Shown here in pieces: positions 24,307 through 35,204 of a stretch of DNA of 36,721 nucleotides; the stretch's first letter is position 1, and the number at the start of each line of letters is the position of its first letter. The position numbers and the translations under genes were made by a program. Below the pieces are notes generated by a model. It saw only the letters and a program-made list of their open reading frames with translations, was not told where the DNA came from and did no database searches. This stretch comes from Myxococcales bacterium (GTDB lineage Bacteria; Myxococcota; Myxococcia; Myxococcales; Myxococcaceae): NCBI GenBank assembly GCA_020846875.1, contig JADLDB010000130.1, positions 1 through 36,721 of the forward strand, read 5' to 3'.

Positions 24307-27300
24307 GTGCAGTCCCGCCCGACGATCCTCTGCGTCGATGACGAGCAGAACGTGCTGGACGTGTTGTCCAGGACGTTCAGCCGCCTGGGCGAGGTGATCA
24401 CCGCGCGCTCCGGCGCCGAGGCGCTCGAGATCCTCAGGCGCCGACGCGTGGATCTGCTGCTCACCGATCAGAAGATGCCCGAGATGACCGGCATCGAGCT
24501 CGCCCGCCAGGCGCGCGCCGAAGGCTTCGAGGTGATCACCATCCTCCTCACCGCGTACACCAACCCTGGCGATCTGATCTCCGCGATCAACGAGGGCCAG
24601 GTGTACCGGTACGTCACCAAGCCCTTCGATCTGCAGGATCTGTCGTTCGCCGTGTGCAACGCGCTCGAGCTGGTCACCCTGCGCCGCGAGAAGGAACGGC
24701 TGGCCGCCTCCCTGCACAAGCGCGTCGAGGCGCTCAACGTGATGTACGAGGTGAGCAAGCACAGCGCGAAGGACGCGCCGAGCCTGACCGCGATCGTCGA
24801 CCGGCTCCTGTCCACCGTCGGCCGGGTGCTGCCCCACGAGGCCAGCGCGGTCCTGCTGGAAGGGGAAGACGGGCGCTCCGCGTCCCTGCGGATCCGCTGC
24901 GCCGGCGCGCTGTCTGACTCGGCGCTGCTGCACGTGAAGGACTCGGTGCTCAACAGCCACCGCAAGGCGGCCGGGGTGGTGCTGCCCGAAGACCGGGTGA
25001 TCACCAACGTCAGCGGCCAGGCCCCCAACGCCCAGGGCGGGCTTCCCGGCTTCGCCTGCGGCCTCTCTGTCCCCCTGGTCAGCTCGGGCCGCACGGTGGG
25101 CACCCTGGCGCTCTTCAGCGCGCGCGCCGAGGCCTACGGCACCGAGGACGGCGAGCTGCTGGATCTGCTCGTCAACCAGACCACCGATGCGCTCACCCAC
25201 GTCCGCGCCACCGAGCGCGAGTCGCGCCAGCGCATCGAGCAGATGGTGGACGCGATGTCCGACGGGGTGGTGCTCACCGATCAGCAGGGCCAGGTGCTGG
25301 TGTGCAACGCCGCCGCCCGGGCGCTGCTCCGCGCCAGCGCCGGCGACGAGGAAGTCACCCTGGAGCGCCTCACCACCTGGCTGGGCGTGTCGCCCTTCGA
25401 GATCGTCCGCGGGTGGGAGTACGGCGGCCAGAAGACCTGGCGCGAGGAGCTGCAGCTCTTCGATCGCTTCGTGCAGCTCATCGTCAGCCCGGTCACCGGC
25501 CCCGGGCCCTCGCTGCGCGGCGTGCTGGTGGTGGCCCGCGACGTCACCGAGGCCCGCCAGCTGGCCCACCGCAAGGACGAGTTCGTCGGGATCGTCAGCC
25601 ACGAGCTGCGCACGCCGCTCACCAGCATCACCGGCGCGCTCGACCTGGTGCTCAACCACATCACCGGCGAGCTGAACGACAAGCAGAAGCGCTTCCTCGA
25701 GATGGCCCGCGAGTCGACCGACAAGCTGAACGTGCTGGTCGACGACCTGCTGGATCTGGCCAAGCTGGAGAAGGGCCGGATGAAGATGTCCTTCGAGCTG
25801 GCCCACCTCGACGAGCTGGTGCGCGCCGCCGCCGAGAAGTACGGGCCGGCGCTGGCCGAGCGGGGCCTGTCTCTGACGCTGGACGTGCCTGCCGAGGGGG
25901 TGCGGCTGCTCGCGGATCCGGCGCGCGTCACCCAGGTGCTCAACAACCTGCTCACCAACGCGGTGAAGTTCGCGCCCGCGGGCGGCCTGGTGAAGGTGGC
26001 GGTGGGCCAGTCCACGGCCGCGCCGGGCTTCGCTGCCCTCTCGGTGTGGAACTCCGGTCCGACGATCCCCGAGGCCAGCCTGGAGCGGATCTTCGACCGC
26101 TTCGAGCAGGCCCGCACCGACGCCAACCGCGCCGTGCCCGGCACCGGCCTGGGCCTGTCGATCTGCCGCAGCATCCTCCAGGCGCACGGCGGGCGGATCT
26201 GGGCCGAGCCCGACGCCACCGGCGCGCGCTTCGTGGCCGTCTTCCCCGAGGAGCCGCCGGCGTTGATCGAGGAGCCGGCGCAGCAGCTCGCTGGCCGAGG
26301 CACCGTGCTGGTGGTGGAAGACGACACCCGCGTGGCCTGGCTGATGAAGGCCGTGCTGCTGGAGGCTGGCTTCCACGTGGTGCTGGCCGCCACCGGCGAC
26401 GACGCGCTCACCCTGGCTCGCCGCCACCGGCCCGAGGTGATCACCCTCGACCAGGGCCTGCCCGATGTGCAGGGCCTGGAGCTGCTCGACATCCTCCAGC
26501 ACGATCCCGACACCAAGGACGGGCGGGTGCTGGTCGTCTCGGGCCTCGATCTGCGCGACGAGGCGCTGGCGGCCGGGGCGGGCGGCTTCGTGCAGAAGCC
26601 CTTCACCGCGGCGTCGCTGGTGGCCAGCGTGTCGGCGGCGGCGGATCGCCAGCGCGGCGGGCGCGGCCGCGTGCTGGTGGTGGACGACGACGCCCAGATC
26701 GTCGCCATCTGCGCGGAGGTCCTCACCAACCAGGGCTTCGAGGTCGATCGCGCCGGCAGCGTGGGGGAGGCCCGGGCGGCGATGCAGCGGGCCCGCCCGG
26801 ACCTGCTGCTGCTGGACGTCTCGCTCCCCGACGGCGACGGCTTCAGCTTCTTCGAGGCGATCAAGGCCGATCGCGCCGCCGCGCCCCTGCCGGTGGTCTT
26901 CATCTCAGCGCGGTCGGACACCGGCGCCAAGGTGCGGGCGCTCAAGCTGGGCGGCGACGACTACCTCACCAAGCCCTTCGACGCGCTGGAGCTGGGCGCC
27001 CGCGTGGAGTCGGTGTTCCGACGCCGGTCCGCCGAGGCCCAGGCCAGCCCCACCACCCAGCTCCCCGGCTCCGCCGCCATCGAGCGCGAGGTGCAGCGCC
27101 GCCTGTCAGCCGCGAGCCCCTTTGCCTTCTGCTACCTCGATCTCGACAACCTGAAGGCCTTCAACGACTACTACGGCTTCGCCAAGGCCGACGGCGTGGT
27201 GAAGCAGACCGCGGATCTGCTGCGCGAGGTGGTGGCTCAGCACGGCGACGGCAGTGAGTTCGTCGGGCACGTCGCCGGCGACGACTTCGTCTTCATGGCC

Positions 27301-27600
27301 TCGCTGGAGCGCGTCGACGAGCTGTGCCGCCGCATGGTGGAGTCCTTCGATCGCGTCATCCCGCTCTACTACGACCGGGCCGATCGCGAGCGCGGCTTCA
27401 TCGAGGCCGAGGATCGCTTTGGCCAGCAGCGCCGCTTCGCGGTGATGAGCGTGTCCATCGTGGCGGTGGTGACAGACGGCCGCGCGGCGCACCCTGAGCT
27501 GGCCCGACAGGCGGCCGAGCTGAAGAAGAAGGCCAAGGCGATCTCCGGCTCGGTGTACCTGCGCAGCGACGACGCCGACGCCTCGCGATCGATCGCCTGA
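24307..27600 (+). CDS. Hybrid histidine kinase: REC-GAF-PAS-HisKA-HATPase-REC-REC-GGDEF-like
   Basis: The 1097-residue protein has an N-terminal receiver (D54 in LLLTDQKMP), a GAF-like region (about 140-300), a PAS-like domain (about 315-415), HisKA (H432 in VSHELRTPL), HATPase_c (NNLLTNAVKFAP; GTGLGLS), then receivers with D715 (TLDQGLP) and D837 (LLLDVSLP), and a C-terminal GGDEF-like domain. The last carries AGDDF (990-994) instead of GGDEF and the DLDNLKAFNDYYGF segment, so cyclase activity is uncertain. There is no membrane segment. The start is GTG at 24307. The membrane histidine kinase gene follows 43 bp downstream, probably as a functional pair. Confidence 0.93.
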   Translation: MQSRPTILCVDDEQNVLDVLSRTFSRLGEVITARSGAEALEILRRRRVDLLLTDQKMPEMTGIELARQARAEGFEVITILLTAYTNPGDLISAINEGQVYRYVTKPFDLQDLSFAVCNALELVTLRREKERLAASLHKRVEALNVMYEVSKHSAKDAPSLTAIVDRLLSTVGRVLPHEASAVLLEGEDGRSASLRIRCAGALSDSALLHVKDSVLNSHRKAAGVVLPEDRVITNVSGQAPNAQGGLPGFACGLSVPLVSSGRTVGTLALFSARAEAYGTEDGELLDLLVNQTTDALTHVRATERESRQRIEQMVDAMSDGVVLTDQQGQVLVCNAAARALLRASAGDEEVTLERLTTWLGVSPFEIVRGWEYGGQKTWREELQLFDRFVQLIVSPVTGPGPSLRGVLVVARDVTEARQLAHRKDEFVGIVSHELRTPLTSITGALDLVLNHITGELNDKQKRFLEMARESTDKLNVLVDDLLDLAKLEKGRMKMSFELAHLDELVRAAAEKYGPALAERGLSLTLDVPAEGVRLLADPARVTQVLNNLLTNAVKFAPAGGLVKVAVGQSTAAPGFAALSVWNSGPTIPEASLERIFDRFEQARTDANRAVPGTGLGLSICRSILQAHGGRIWAEPDATGARFVAVFPEEPPALIEEPAQQLAGRGTVLVVEDDTRVAWLMKAVLLEAGFHVVLAATGDDALTLARRHRPEVITLDQGLPDVQGLELLDILQHDPDTKDGRVLVVSGLDLRDEALAAGAGGFVQKPFTAASLVASVSAAADRQRGGRGRVLVVDDDAQIVAICAEVLTNQGFEVDRAGSVGEARAAMQRARPDLLLLDVSLPDGDGFSFFEAIKADRAAAPLPVVFISARSDTGAKVRALKLGGDDYLTKPFDALELGARVESVFRRRSAEAQASPTTQLPGSAAIEREVQRRLSAASPFAFCYLDLDNLKAFNDYYGFAKADGVVKQTADLLREVVAQHGDGSEFVGHVAGDDFVFMASLERVDELCRRMVESFDRVIPLYYDRADRERGFIEAEDRFGQQRRFAVMSVSIVAVVTDGRAAHPELARQAAELKKKAKAISGSVYLRSDDADASRSIA

Positions 27601-27643
27601 AAAGGTCGTTTCCCCGCGCCGCTGGCGTAACCTCGAGGCTCCT

Positions 27644-29520
<1,877 letters not shown>

Positions 29521-29524
<4 letters not shown>

Positions 29525-29684
29525 AGCGCCGATCAGGTTGGTGGACCGAGTGACGTCGGTGAGTTGCGAGCAGACCAAGGCGCGACGAGGGAAGCTGCTG
29601 GTGGGCAACGGACCGAGGAGCAACGACGGGACGCGACGCAAATCGCCGATGTCACGACGGGAGCTAACCTGTTCGGCGCCCTAG
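29521..29684 (+). repeat. Dispersed structured repeat, copy B (complete, 164 bp)
   Basis: Bounded by CTAG at both ends (29521-29524 and 29681-29684). The ends are imperfect inverted repeats: CTAGAGCGCCGATCAGGTT and the complement of AACCTGTTCGGCGCCCTAG. Inside, GTGACGTCGG (29550-29559) pairs with CCGATGTCAC (29645-29654), then TTGCG with CGCAA, so the whole element is one long imperfect palindrome with a branched centre. Its first 133 bp match copy A with 5 differences and no gaps. The first CTAG contains the stop codon of the histidine kinase; after the last CTAG, GAGGAG is the ribosome site of the FecR gene. Confidence 0.9.
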
Positions 29685-29700
29685 AGGAGACCGAGGTCCG

Positions 29701-30633
29701 ATGCCGAAGCGCAGCAGCACACCGTTCGTGTTGGGGCTTGTGGCCATCGCGGCGGTCATCCCGCTGGCGTGGTGGCTGTTCTTGCGCGAGCCGTCGCCGC
29801 CTCCTCTTCCACCGAAGCCACCCACGGCGGCGAAGGTGGACGCCGGCGCTCCCTCGCACGAACTCAAGCTGGCGGAGATCTCCGGCACGGTCGAGGTGCG
29901 CCGCGGCCTGGACGGGGGCTGGGAACCGGCCGCGCCCGGGACAAGGCTGTCCCCTTCCGACGGCGTGCGCACCACCAACGGCAGCTACGCCGTGCTGGTC
30001 GGCGAGGAGTACTGGGAAGTGAAGATGGAGCCGGGCACCGAGGTGGGCATCGGCGAGCTGTCCGACTCGATCAGCCGGCTGCTCCTCGAGAAGGGCATGG
30101 CCAGGGCGAAGGTGAAGGGCGCCGGCCGGCACACCTTCGAGGTGCGGGCCGCGCAGAGTGACGCGGTGGCCAGCACCGACGGCGGCGTCTTCACCATGGC
30201 CACCAACGGCCAGGGCACGGTGGCGGTGGGCGCGGAGTCCGGAGAGGTGGTCTTCGGAGGCGGCGGGCGGGTGGTGATCGTCCGCGCGGGGCAGCAGTCG
30301 TTGATGAAGCCGGGCCAGGCGCCCAGCGAGCCGGAGCCGATCCCCTCCAGCCTGCTGCTCAAGGTGGCGCTGCCGGGGAGGTCGACGCTCAACACCCCGA
30401 AGGTGCTGGTGAAGGGCACGGCCGCGGCGGGCGCGATGGTGGAGGTCCAGGGCGCGGTGGTGCAGGCCGACGAGCAGGGCCGCTTCGAGACCGCGGTGAC
30501 GCTCAAGGAAGGGAAGAACAGGGTGCAGGTGAAGGCGAGGGGCGTGGGCGGCAACGGGGCCCAGTCGACGCACGATCTCGAGCTGGACACCACGGTGAAG
30601 GCGCCCACCATCGACAAGAACCTGTGGAAGTGA
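29701..30633 (+). CDS. FecR-domain membrane-anchored protein with Ig-like C-terminus
   Basis: The 310-residue protein has a signal-anchor helix (about 9-28), a proline-rich spacer (31-50), a FecR-like domain (about 55-215; SGTVEVRRG, LSPSDGVRTTNGSYAVL, LLEKGMARAKV, FTMATNGQGTVAVGAESGEV) and a C-terminal Ig-like part (VLVKGTAAAGAMVEVQGA, EGKNRVQVKA). It is expected in the periplasm as a scaffold or sensor; no sigma factor gene is adjacent, unlike the Fec system. The gene starts 16 bp after the repeat element with GAGGAG, so the repeat separates it from the histidine kinase gene. It is convergent with the PHP gene. Confidence 0.83.
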   Translation: MPKRSSTPFVLGLVAIAAVIPLAWWLFLREPSPPPLPPKPPTAAKVDAGAPSHELKLAEISGTVEVRRGLDGGWEPAAPGTRLSPSDGVRTTNGSYAVLVGEEYWEVKMEPGTEVGIGELSDSISRLLLEKGMARAKVKGAGRHTFEVRAAQSDAVASTDGGVFTMATNGQGTVAVGAESGEVVFGGGGRVVIVRAGQQSLMKPGQAPSEPEPIPSSLLLKVALPGRSTLNTPKVLVKGTAAAGAMVEVQGAVVQADEQGRFETAVTLKEGKNRVQVKARGVGGNGAQSTHDLELDTTVKAPTIDKNLWK

Positions 30634-30651
30634 GCTGCGCGCAGGCCCGTC

Positions 30652-31470
30652 CTACTGCGGGCGCCGCGCCTCGAGCCGCGCCAGCTCGGCCGGGCTCATC
30701 GTGATCGTCCCGAAGCTGCGCCCCGGCGACACCGTCGGCCCGTGGAAGTCGCTGCCCGCCGTCTTCACCAGGTCCAGCTCGTCCGCCCAGCGGGCCAGCT
30801 TCTCCTGCTGGGAGGGCGGGTGATCGCTGTGGCCGACCTCCACGCCCACCAGCCCGTCGCGCTTCAACTCCTCCAGCTCACGTCGATCGATGCGCGTCAT
30901 CCCCGGGTGGGCCACCGTCGCCGTCCCGCCGGCCCCGCGGATCAGCTCGATCGCCTCCTTCGGCGGCAGCTCCAGCCGGGGCACGTACGCCGGCTTCCCG
31001 TCGCCGAGGAAGCGGGTGAAGGCGTCCTTGGGCGAGCTGGTGTACCCCAGCTCCGTCAGCACCCGCGCCAGGTGCGGCCGCGTCAGCGACACGTCGCCCG
31101 CGAGCTGACGCACCATCTCCATCGTCACCGGGAAGCCGAGCCCCTTCACCTTCTCCACCATCAGCTCCATGCGCCGCTGGCGCTCCGCCTTGAGCCGCTG
31201 CTCGAAGCGGGCGAGGTGGGGCTCCGCCGGGTCGACGAAGTGCCCCAGGATGTGGACCTCCCGCCGATTCAGCGAGGTGGAGATCTCGATCCCGGGCACC
31301 AGCCGCACGCCCAGCTTCGCGGCCACGCGCCGGCACGCCTCGACGCCTCCCACCGTGTCGTGATCCGTCACCGCCAGCACGGTGACGCCCTTCGACGCGG
31401 CCAGGGCCACCTGCTCCTCGGGCGGGTACTCCCCATCGGAGGCCGTGGTGTGCGAGTGGAGGTCGATCAT
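30652..31470 (-). CDS. PHP-domain phosphoesterase
   Basis: The 272-residue protein has the four PHP motifs: DLHSHTTASDG (H5, H7, D12), AVTDHDTVGG, VPGIEIST and AHPGMTR, with SDFHG near the end. The motifs bind metal ions for phosphoester hydrolysis. The size and layout match the YciV/RNase AM and nucleoside 3',5'-bisphosphate phosphatase group, which acts on RNA 5' ends or pAp; which substrate it uses is not visible. It starts with the ATG at 31470, 34 bp from the divergent Rrf2 gene. Confidence 0.9.
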   Translation of the reverse strand: MIDLHSHTTASDGEYPPEEQVALAASKGVTVLAVTDHDTVGGVEACRRVAAKLGVRLVPGIEISTSLNRREVHILGHFVDPAEPHLARFEQRLKAERQRRMELMVEKVKGLGFPVTMEMVRQLAGDVSLTRPHLARVLTELGYTSSPKDAFTRFLGDGKPAYVPRLELPPKEAIELIRGAGGTATVAHPGMTRIDRRELEELKRDGLVGVEVGHSDHPPSQQEKLARWADELDLVKTAGSDFHGPTVSPGRSFGTITMSPAELARLEARRPQ

Positions 31471-31504
31471 GCTATTTCCCACCGTAGCCCCGTTTCGAGG
31501 CCCC

Positions 31505-31975
31505 ATGCAGCACGCCTTCCAGATCTCCCGGAAAATCGAGTACGGCGCCCGCGCCATGGTCTTCCTGGCGTCGCTGCCGGAAGGGATGACCACGTCCTTC
31601 CGCGAGATCGCCCGGAAGATGGACATCCCCCAGGAGTTTTTGGCGAAGATCCTGAAGATCCTGGGGAAGGCGAAGCTGGTGAAGTCCACCCGCGGCGCGC
31701 GGGGCGGCTACTCGCTGGCCCGGTCGGCCTCGCAGATCAGCTTCCTCGACGTGATCGAAGCGGTGGAGGGTCCGGTGGGCGTCAACCTCTGCACCGAGAC
31801 GGATCACGGCGATCACAACGCCTGCACCTTCTCGGGCGCGTGCACGATGAACGCCGTGTGGAAGCTGGGCCAGGAGCGGATGCTCGAGGTCTACCGAAGC
31901 GCCCGCCTCGATCGCCTGGCGATGCGCAGCCTCACCTACCGCTCTCCGCTGCTGGCGGCTGAGCCGCGCGCCTGA
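31505..31975 (+). CDS. Rrf2-family transcriptional regulator, probable Fe-S sensor
   Basis: The 156-residue protein has the Rrf2 winged helix (FQISRKIEYGARAMVFLAS, FREIARKMDIPQEFLAKIL, the wing TRGARGGYSLAR). Three cysteines, C96, C107 and C113, lie in the sensor loop. IscR and NsrR use C-x5-C-x5-C to bind an Fe-S cluster; here the first gap is x10, with two histidines and acidic residues between (DHGDH), so a cluster is likely but its ligands differ. It shares a 34-bp gap with the PHP gene and may regulate both. Confidence 0.9.
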   Translation: MQHAFQISRKIEYGARAMVFLASLPEGMTTSFREIARKMDIPQEFLAKILKILGKAKLVKSTRGARGGYSLARSASQISFLDVIEAVEGPVGVNLCTETDHGDHNACTFSGACTMNAVWKLGQERMLEVYRSARLDRLAMRSLTYRSPLLAAEPRA

Positions 31976-32005
31976 GCCGCCTCCCCCCTGGGCCTCAGGC
32001 CTGTG

Positions 32006-33976
32006 TCACGGGTACACGTTGACCAACAGGACGGGCGTGTTGCCCGACTTCTGCCCGCGATCGTCCCAGACCTCGAGGCTGACGCGGTACAAGCCGGTGG
32101 CCCCGTCCGGGATGGTCAGCTTGGTGGTGGGCGTCATGATCTTCGTGTCGTGGTTGGCCAGGTTGGCGGAGGTGGCGCCCGCGGGCAGCGGCGGGAGCAG
32201 CTTGAAGCGGTACTCCCGCACCTGGTTGTCGTCGGTGGACTTGACACCCGACAGCGTGACTTCCTTCGGGTTGGTGGTGCTCAGGTTGACCGTGAGGCTG
32301 GTGGTGGGCCCCATGGTGCAGGTCGGATCGTTGATCAACGACGGCGGCAGGCAGCCGCTCAGCGTGGCGATCGGCACCCGGTCCAGCGGAGACTGCGAGA
32401 GGAGCTGGACGATCTTGTACTGGGGCGGGCCGAAGTCCGTGTCGTTGCTGCGCACCCGCAGGGTGCCGATCTGCATGCCGCCCGAGGGAGGACGGCGGTA
32501 CTGCACGGTGGCCTCCACCTGGCCGCCGGCGGGCACCTGGGTGTTGGGCGGCACCTGCGGATCGAGCAGCGTGAAGAAGGGGTTGGCCTCGATGGACACC
32601 TCGTTGATGATCAACGTCCCGCAGCCGGCGCCGTTCTTGATCAGCAGCGTCTGGGCGGTGAGCTCGTTGGCCGGGTTGTTGAAGTTCATCTGGTCCATCG
32701 GATCGGTGGTGAGGCAGGGCTTCAAGCCTCCGTACACCGCCACCGCGATGGTGCCGGCGTTGACCTCGGGCGGGCCGGGCAGCACCGCCTCGATGTCGAT
32801 CACGTCGCTCACGTAGAGCGGCATGTCGTTGTGGGCGATCTTCAAGGTCGCGGTGCCCAGCGGCGCGATGTCCTGGCCGGTGATGTCCTGGCTGATGGTG
32901 AAGCGCCCGCCGGCGCCGGTGCTGCCGCCCGAGGAGCGGAACTTCACCGACTTGATCCGCACCGACGCGTTCCCGTCGTTGGTCACCTGGAAGGTGGCGG
33001 AGTCGGGCACCTTGGCCGCCTCGCCGCAGAGATCGCTGGGGTTGGAGAAGTCGCAGAAGGTGGGCGAGGTGTAGATGCTGGGCTTCACCGCCGTGGCGGA
33101 CAGGGCGATCCGCGCGGGCTGCGCGAAGCCGTCGCCGAGCAGCGGATCGTTGGAGAGGATCACCAGCGAGGCGAAGCGATCGACGTTGCCGGTGCCGTCG
33201 TCCACCGGCGAGAAGCGGATCCGCACGGTGGTCTCCTCGGTGCCGTCGGCCGTGGAGAGCAGGATGGGGGAGGTGGCAGACGGCAGCACCGCCGGGCTGT
33301 CGATGGAGAAGTTCTGCTGGTCGCCGCGGGCCGACTCGATCGCCAGGCCGGTGATCTTCAGCGCCGGGCAGCCCTTGTTGCGGATCTTCACCTCCAGCAC
33401 CTCGGTGTGATCGTACAGGGTGTCGGGGAACTGGAGCGTGCAGTCGGACAGCGGAGAGGCCTCCTCACAGTTCAGGTAGCCGGTCTTGTCCGTCTTCTGC
33501 GGCGAGGTGCCGATGCTGGGCTGGGCGGGCAGGTTCGTGCCGGTGCCCACCAGGGTGACGATCTGGTTGTCGGTGCCTTCGGTCTGGTCGTCGATCACCA
33601 GGTCGGCGCGCAGCTCGCCCTTCTTGGCCGGGCTGAACTGCACCTCCACCTCCACGCTGCTCAACGAGCCCACCGTCGCCGGCGGAGTCCCCACCACGCT
33701 GAAGGCGGTGGCGTCGGTGCCGGTGATGGACAGCGCGAGGCCGCCGCTGGCCTTGGCGACGTTCTCGATGGTGACCTTCTGCTTGTCGGGGAAGACGTCC
33801 ATCACCGTCCCGCCGGTCTCGTCCTTCGTGGGGCAGGCCTCGAAGGACAGCGCCGCGGGTGAAGGCCGGTAGTCGGGCACGCCGTCGGTGGTCTGGGTGG
33901 GGCCGCACTTGCAGCCAAGGACGGAGGCCGCGGCGACGCCGAGGGCGAGGAAGAGTCGGAGGTGGGTGGTCTTCAA
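32006..33976 (-). CDS. Large lipoprotein with repeated choice-of-anchor/ASH-type domains
   Basis: The 656-residue protein begins at TTG 33976 with GGAG 8 bp before it and has a lipoprotein signal ending SVLGC. The rest is a string of beta-sandwich domains with the repeated logic 'mean value differs, anomalies sum' typical of choice-of-anchor D/ASH domains: SVEVEVQFSPAKKGELRADLV, TTVRIRFSPVDDG, SNDPLLGD, GQVEATVQYRRPP and RVRSNDTDFGPP. Conserved CxxxxC pairs suggest disulfides. It is probably a surface-exposed outer-membrane lipoprotein; no enzymatic residues are seen. It is divergent from the deoxyhypusine-synthase-like gene, 55 bp between starts. Confidence 0.83.
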   Translation of the reverse strand: MKTTHLRLFLALGVAAASVLGCKCGPTQTTDGVPDYRPSPAALSFEACPTKDETGGTVMDVFPDKQKVTIENVAKASGGLALSITGTDATAFSVVGTPPATVGSLSSVEVEVQFSPAKKGELRADLVIDDQTEGTDNQIVTLVGTGTNLPAQPSIGTSPQKTDKTGYLNCEEASPLSDCTLQFPDTLYDHTEVLEVKIRNKGCPALKITGLAIESARGDQQNFSIDSPAVLPSATSPILLSTADGTEETTVRIRFSPVDDGTGNVDRFASLVILSNDPLLGDGFAQPARIALSATAVKPSIYTSPTFCDFSNPSDLCGEAAKVPDSATFQVTNDGNASVRIKSVKFRSSGGSTGAGGRFTISQDITGQDIAPLGTATLKIAHNDMPLYVSDVIDIEAVLPGPPEVNAGTIAVAVYGGLKPCLTTDPMDQMNFNNPANELTAQTLLIKNGAGCGTLIINEVSIEANPFFTLLDPQVPPNTQVPAGGQVEATVQYRRPPSGGMQIGTLRVRSNDTDFGPPQYKIVQLLSQSPLDRVPIATLSGCLPPSLINDPTCTMGPTTSLTVNLSTTNPKEVTLSGVKSTDDNQVREYRFKLLPPLPAGATSANLANHDTKIMTPTTKLTIPDGATGLYRVSLEVWDDRGQKSGNTPVLLVNVYP

Positions 33977-34031
33977 GGGGCAAACTCCATTGAGGCCGGC
34001 CGTGAGAACCGGGTGTATACCCCCCGCGCTC

Positions 34032-35201
34032 ATGGCGACCAAGACCCAGCAGAACCTTCGACAGGCGTACGACAAGGCCCGCCGCGTCAACCCCCGACCC
34101 ATCACCGGCCGCGAGACGGCCCTGGAGCTGCTCGAGCACGCCTTCGGCGCCTACGTGGGCCGGCAGGAGCGCACCGCCTTCGAGTTGATGAAGCGCTCCC
34201 TGGAGGAGAACGCCTCGGTGTTCCTCACCCTCTCCGGCGCGATGACGCCCGCGGGGCTGCACCAGAGCTGCCTCATCCCGCTGGTGGAGTCGGGCGCGAT
34301 CTCCGTCATCACCACCACCGGCGCGAACCTGTACCACGACGCGCACCGGGCCCTGAAGCACCACATCCGCGAGGTGAACCCGAACGCCGGCGACTTGCAG
34401 TACCGCACGGCGCGGATCATCCGCATCTACGACTTGGGCTTCCGGGAGGAGGTGCTGCTGGACACCGATCGCCTCTTCTCCGCGATCATCCGCCAGAGCG
34501 AGTTCCAGCGGCGCATGACGACGCCCGAGTTCCACTACCTGCTCGGCAAGCATATGAATGCCATCGAGCAGGAGCTGGGCATCGAGCAGCCGTCCCTGCT
34601 CTCCACCTGCTACCGCCGCGCGGTGCCGATCTTCGTGGGGGCGGTGCAGGACGGCTCGATCTTCCTCAACGTGGTGAAGCTGAAGAAGCTGTTCGGCTCC
34701 GAGTTCAAGTTCGAGCTCGACATCAACGACGACGTGTACGCGATGGCGGCGATCCAGCACTACTGCCGGCACCACTTCTCGAAGCGGATGGCGATCTGGA
34801 TCCTCGGAGGAGGCGTGCCGAAGAACTACACGCTGCAGGGCGAGCCCTTGCTCGATCAGATCCTCAACGTGCCCACCCAGGGCTTCGACATCGACGTCCA
34901 GTTCTGCGTGGACCCGGTGGACAACGGGGCGCTGTCCAGTTGCCCGGCGGGGGAAGGGCACACCTGGGGCAAGGTGTCGGCGGACGCGGTGGAGACCGGC
35001 AGCGTCTACTGCCACTGCGACGTGACGGCGGTCTTCCCCTGGCTCACCCACGCGCTGATGCAGACGAAGGTCGCGCGGCGGAAGCCCTTCCGCCTGATGG
35101 AGAAGCTGGACGAGGCGATCGGGTTCCTCGACAAGGACGTGGCGAAGCGCAGGAAAGAGCTGCTGGCCACCGTCGAGTGGAGCGTGAAGGAAGTGAAGTA
35201 G
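34032..35201 (+). CDS. Deoxyhypusine-synthase-family protein
   Basis: The 389-residue protein has the DHS-family pattern: LTLSGAMTPAGL, the NAD-binding segments VITTTGANLYHD, and a lysine in LGGGVPKNY (K264), the place where eukaryotic DHS has its catalytic lysine in GGGVVKHH. DHS moves an aminobutyl group from spermidine to eIF5A lysine. Bacteria lack eIF5A, so this homologue probably acts on another acceptor (homospermidine synthesis is one suggestion for such proteins). The start is the ATG at 34032. The neighbouring genes give no pathway clue. Confidence 0.88.
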   Translation: MATKTQQNLRQAYDKARRVNPRPITGRETALELLEHAFGAYVGRQERTAFELMKRSLEENASVFLTLSGAMTPAGLHQSCLIPLVESGAISVITTTGANLYHDAHRALKHHIREVNPNAGDLQYRTARIIRIYDLGFREEVLLDTDRLFSAIIRQSEFQRRMTTPEFHYLLGKHMNAIEQELGIEQPSLLSTCYRRAVPIFVGAVQDGSIFLNVVKLKKLFGSEFKFELDINDDVYAMAAIQHYCRHHFSKRMAIWILGGGVPKNYTLQGEPLLDQILNVPTQGFDIDVQFCVDPVDNGALSSCPAGEGHTWGKVSADAVETGSVYCHCDVTAVFPWLTHALMQTKVARRKPFRLMEKLDEAIGFLDKDVAKRRKELLATVEWSVKEVK

Positions 35202-35204
35202 CCG

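Noticed and set aside
24301-26502. Long minus-strand frame opposite the hybrid kinase
   Set aside because: It is rich in His, Gln, Arg and Gly with no domain, as expected for the complement of a GC-biased coding gene. Similar long antisense frames at 4141-6075, 18539-20206, 22084-23949 and 32003-33862 were rejected for the same reason.
32003-33976. Reading the large lipoprotein gene from an upstream ATG at 34105
   Set aside because: The upstream segment overlaps the 5' end of the divergent deoxyhypusine-synthase-like gene and would bury the signal peptide. TTG at 33976 has a good ribosome site and puts the signal at the N-terminus.
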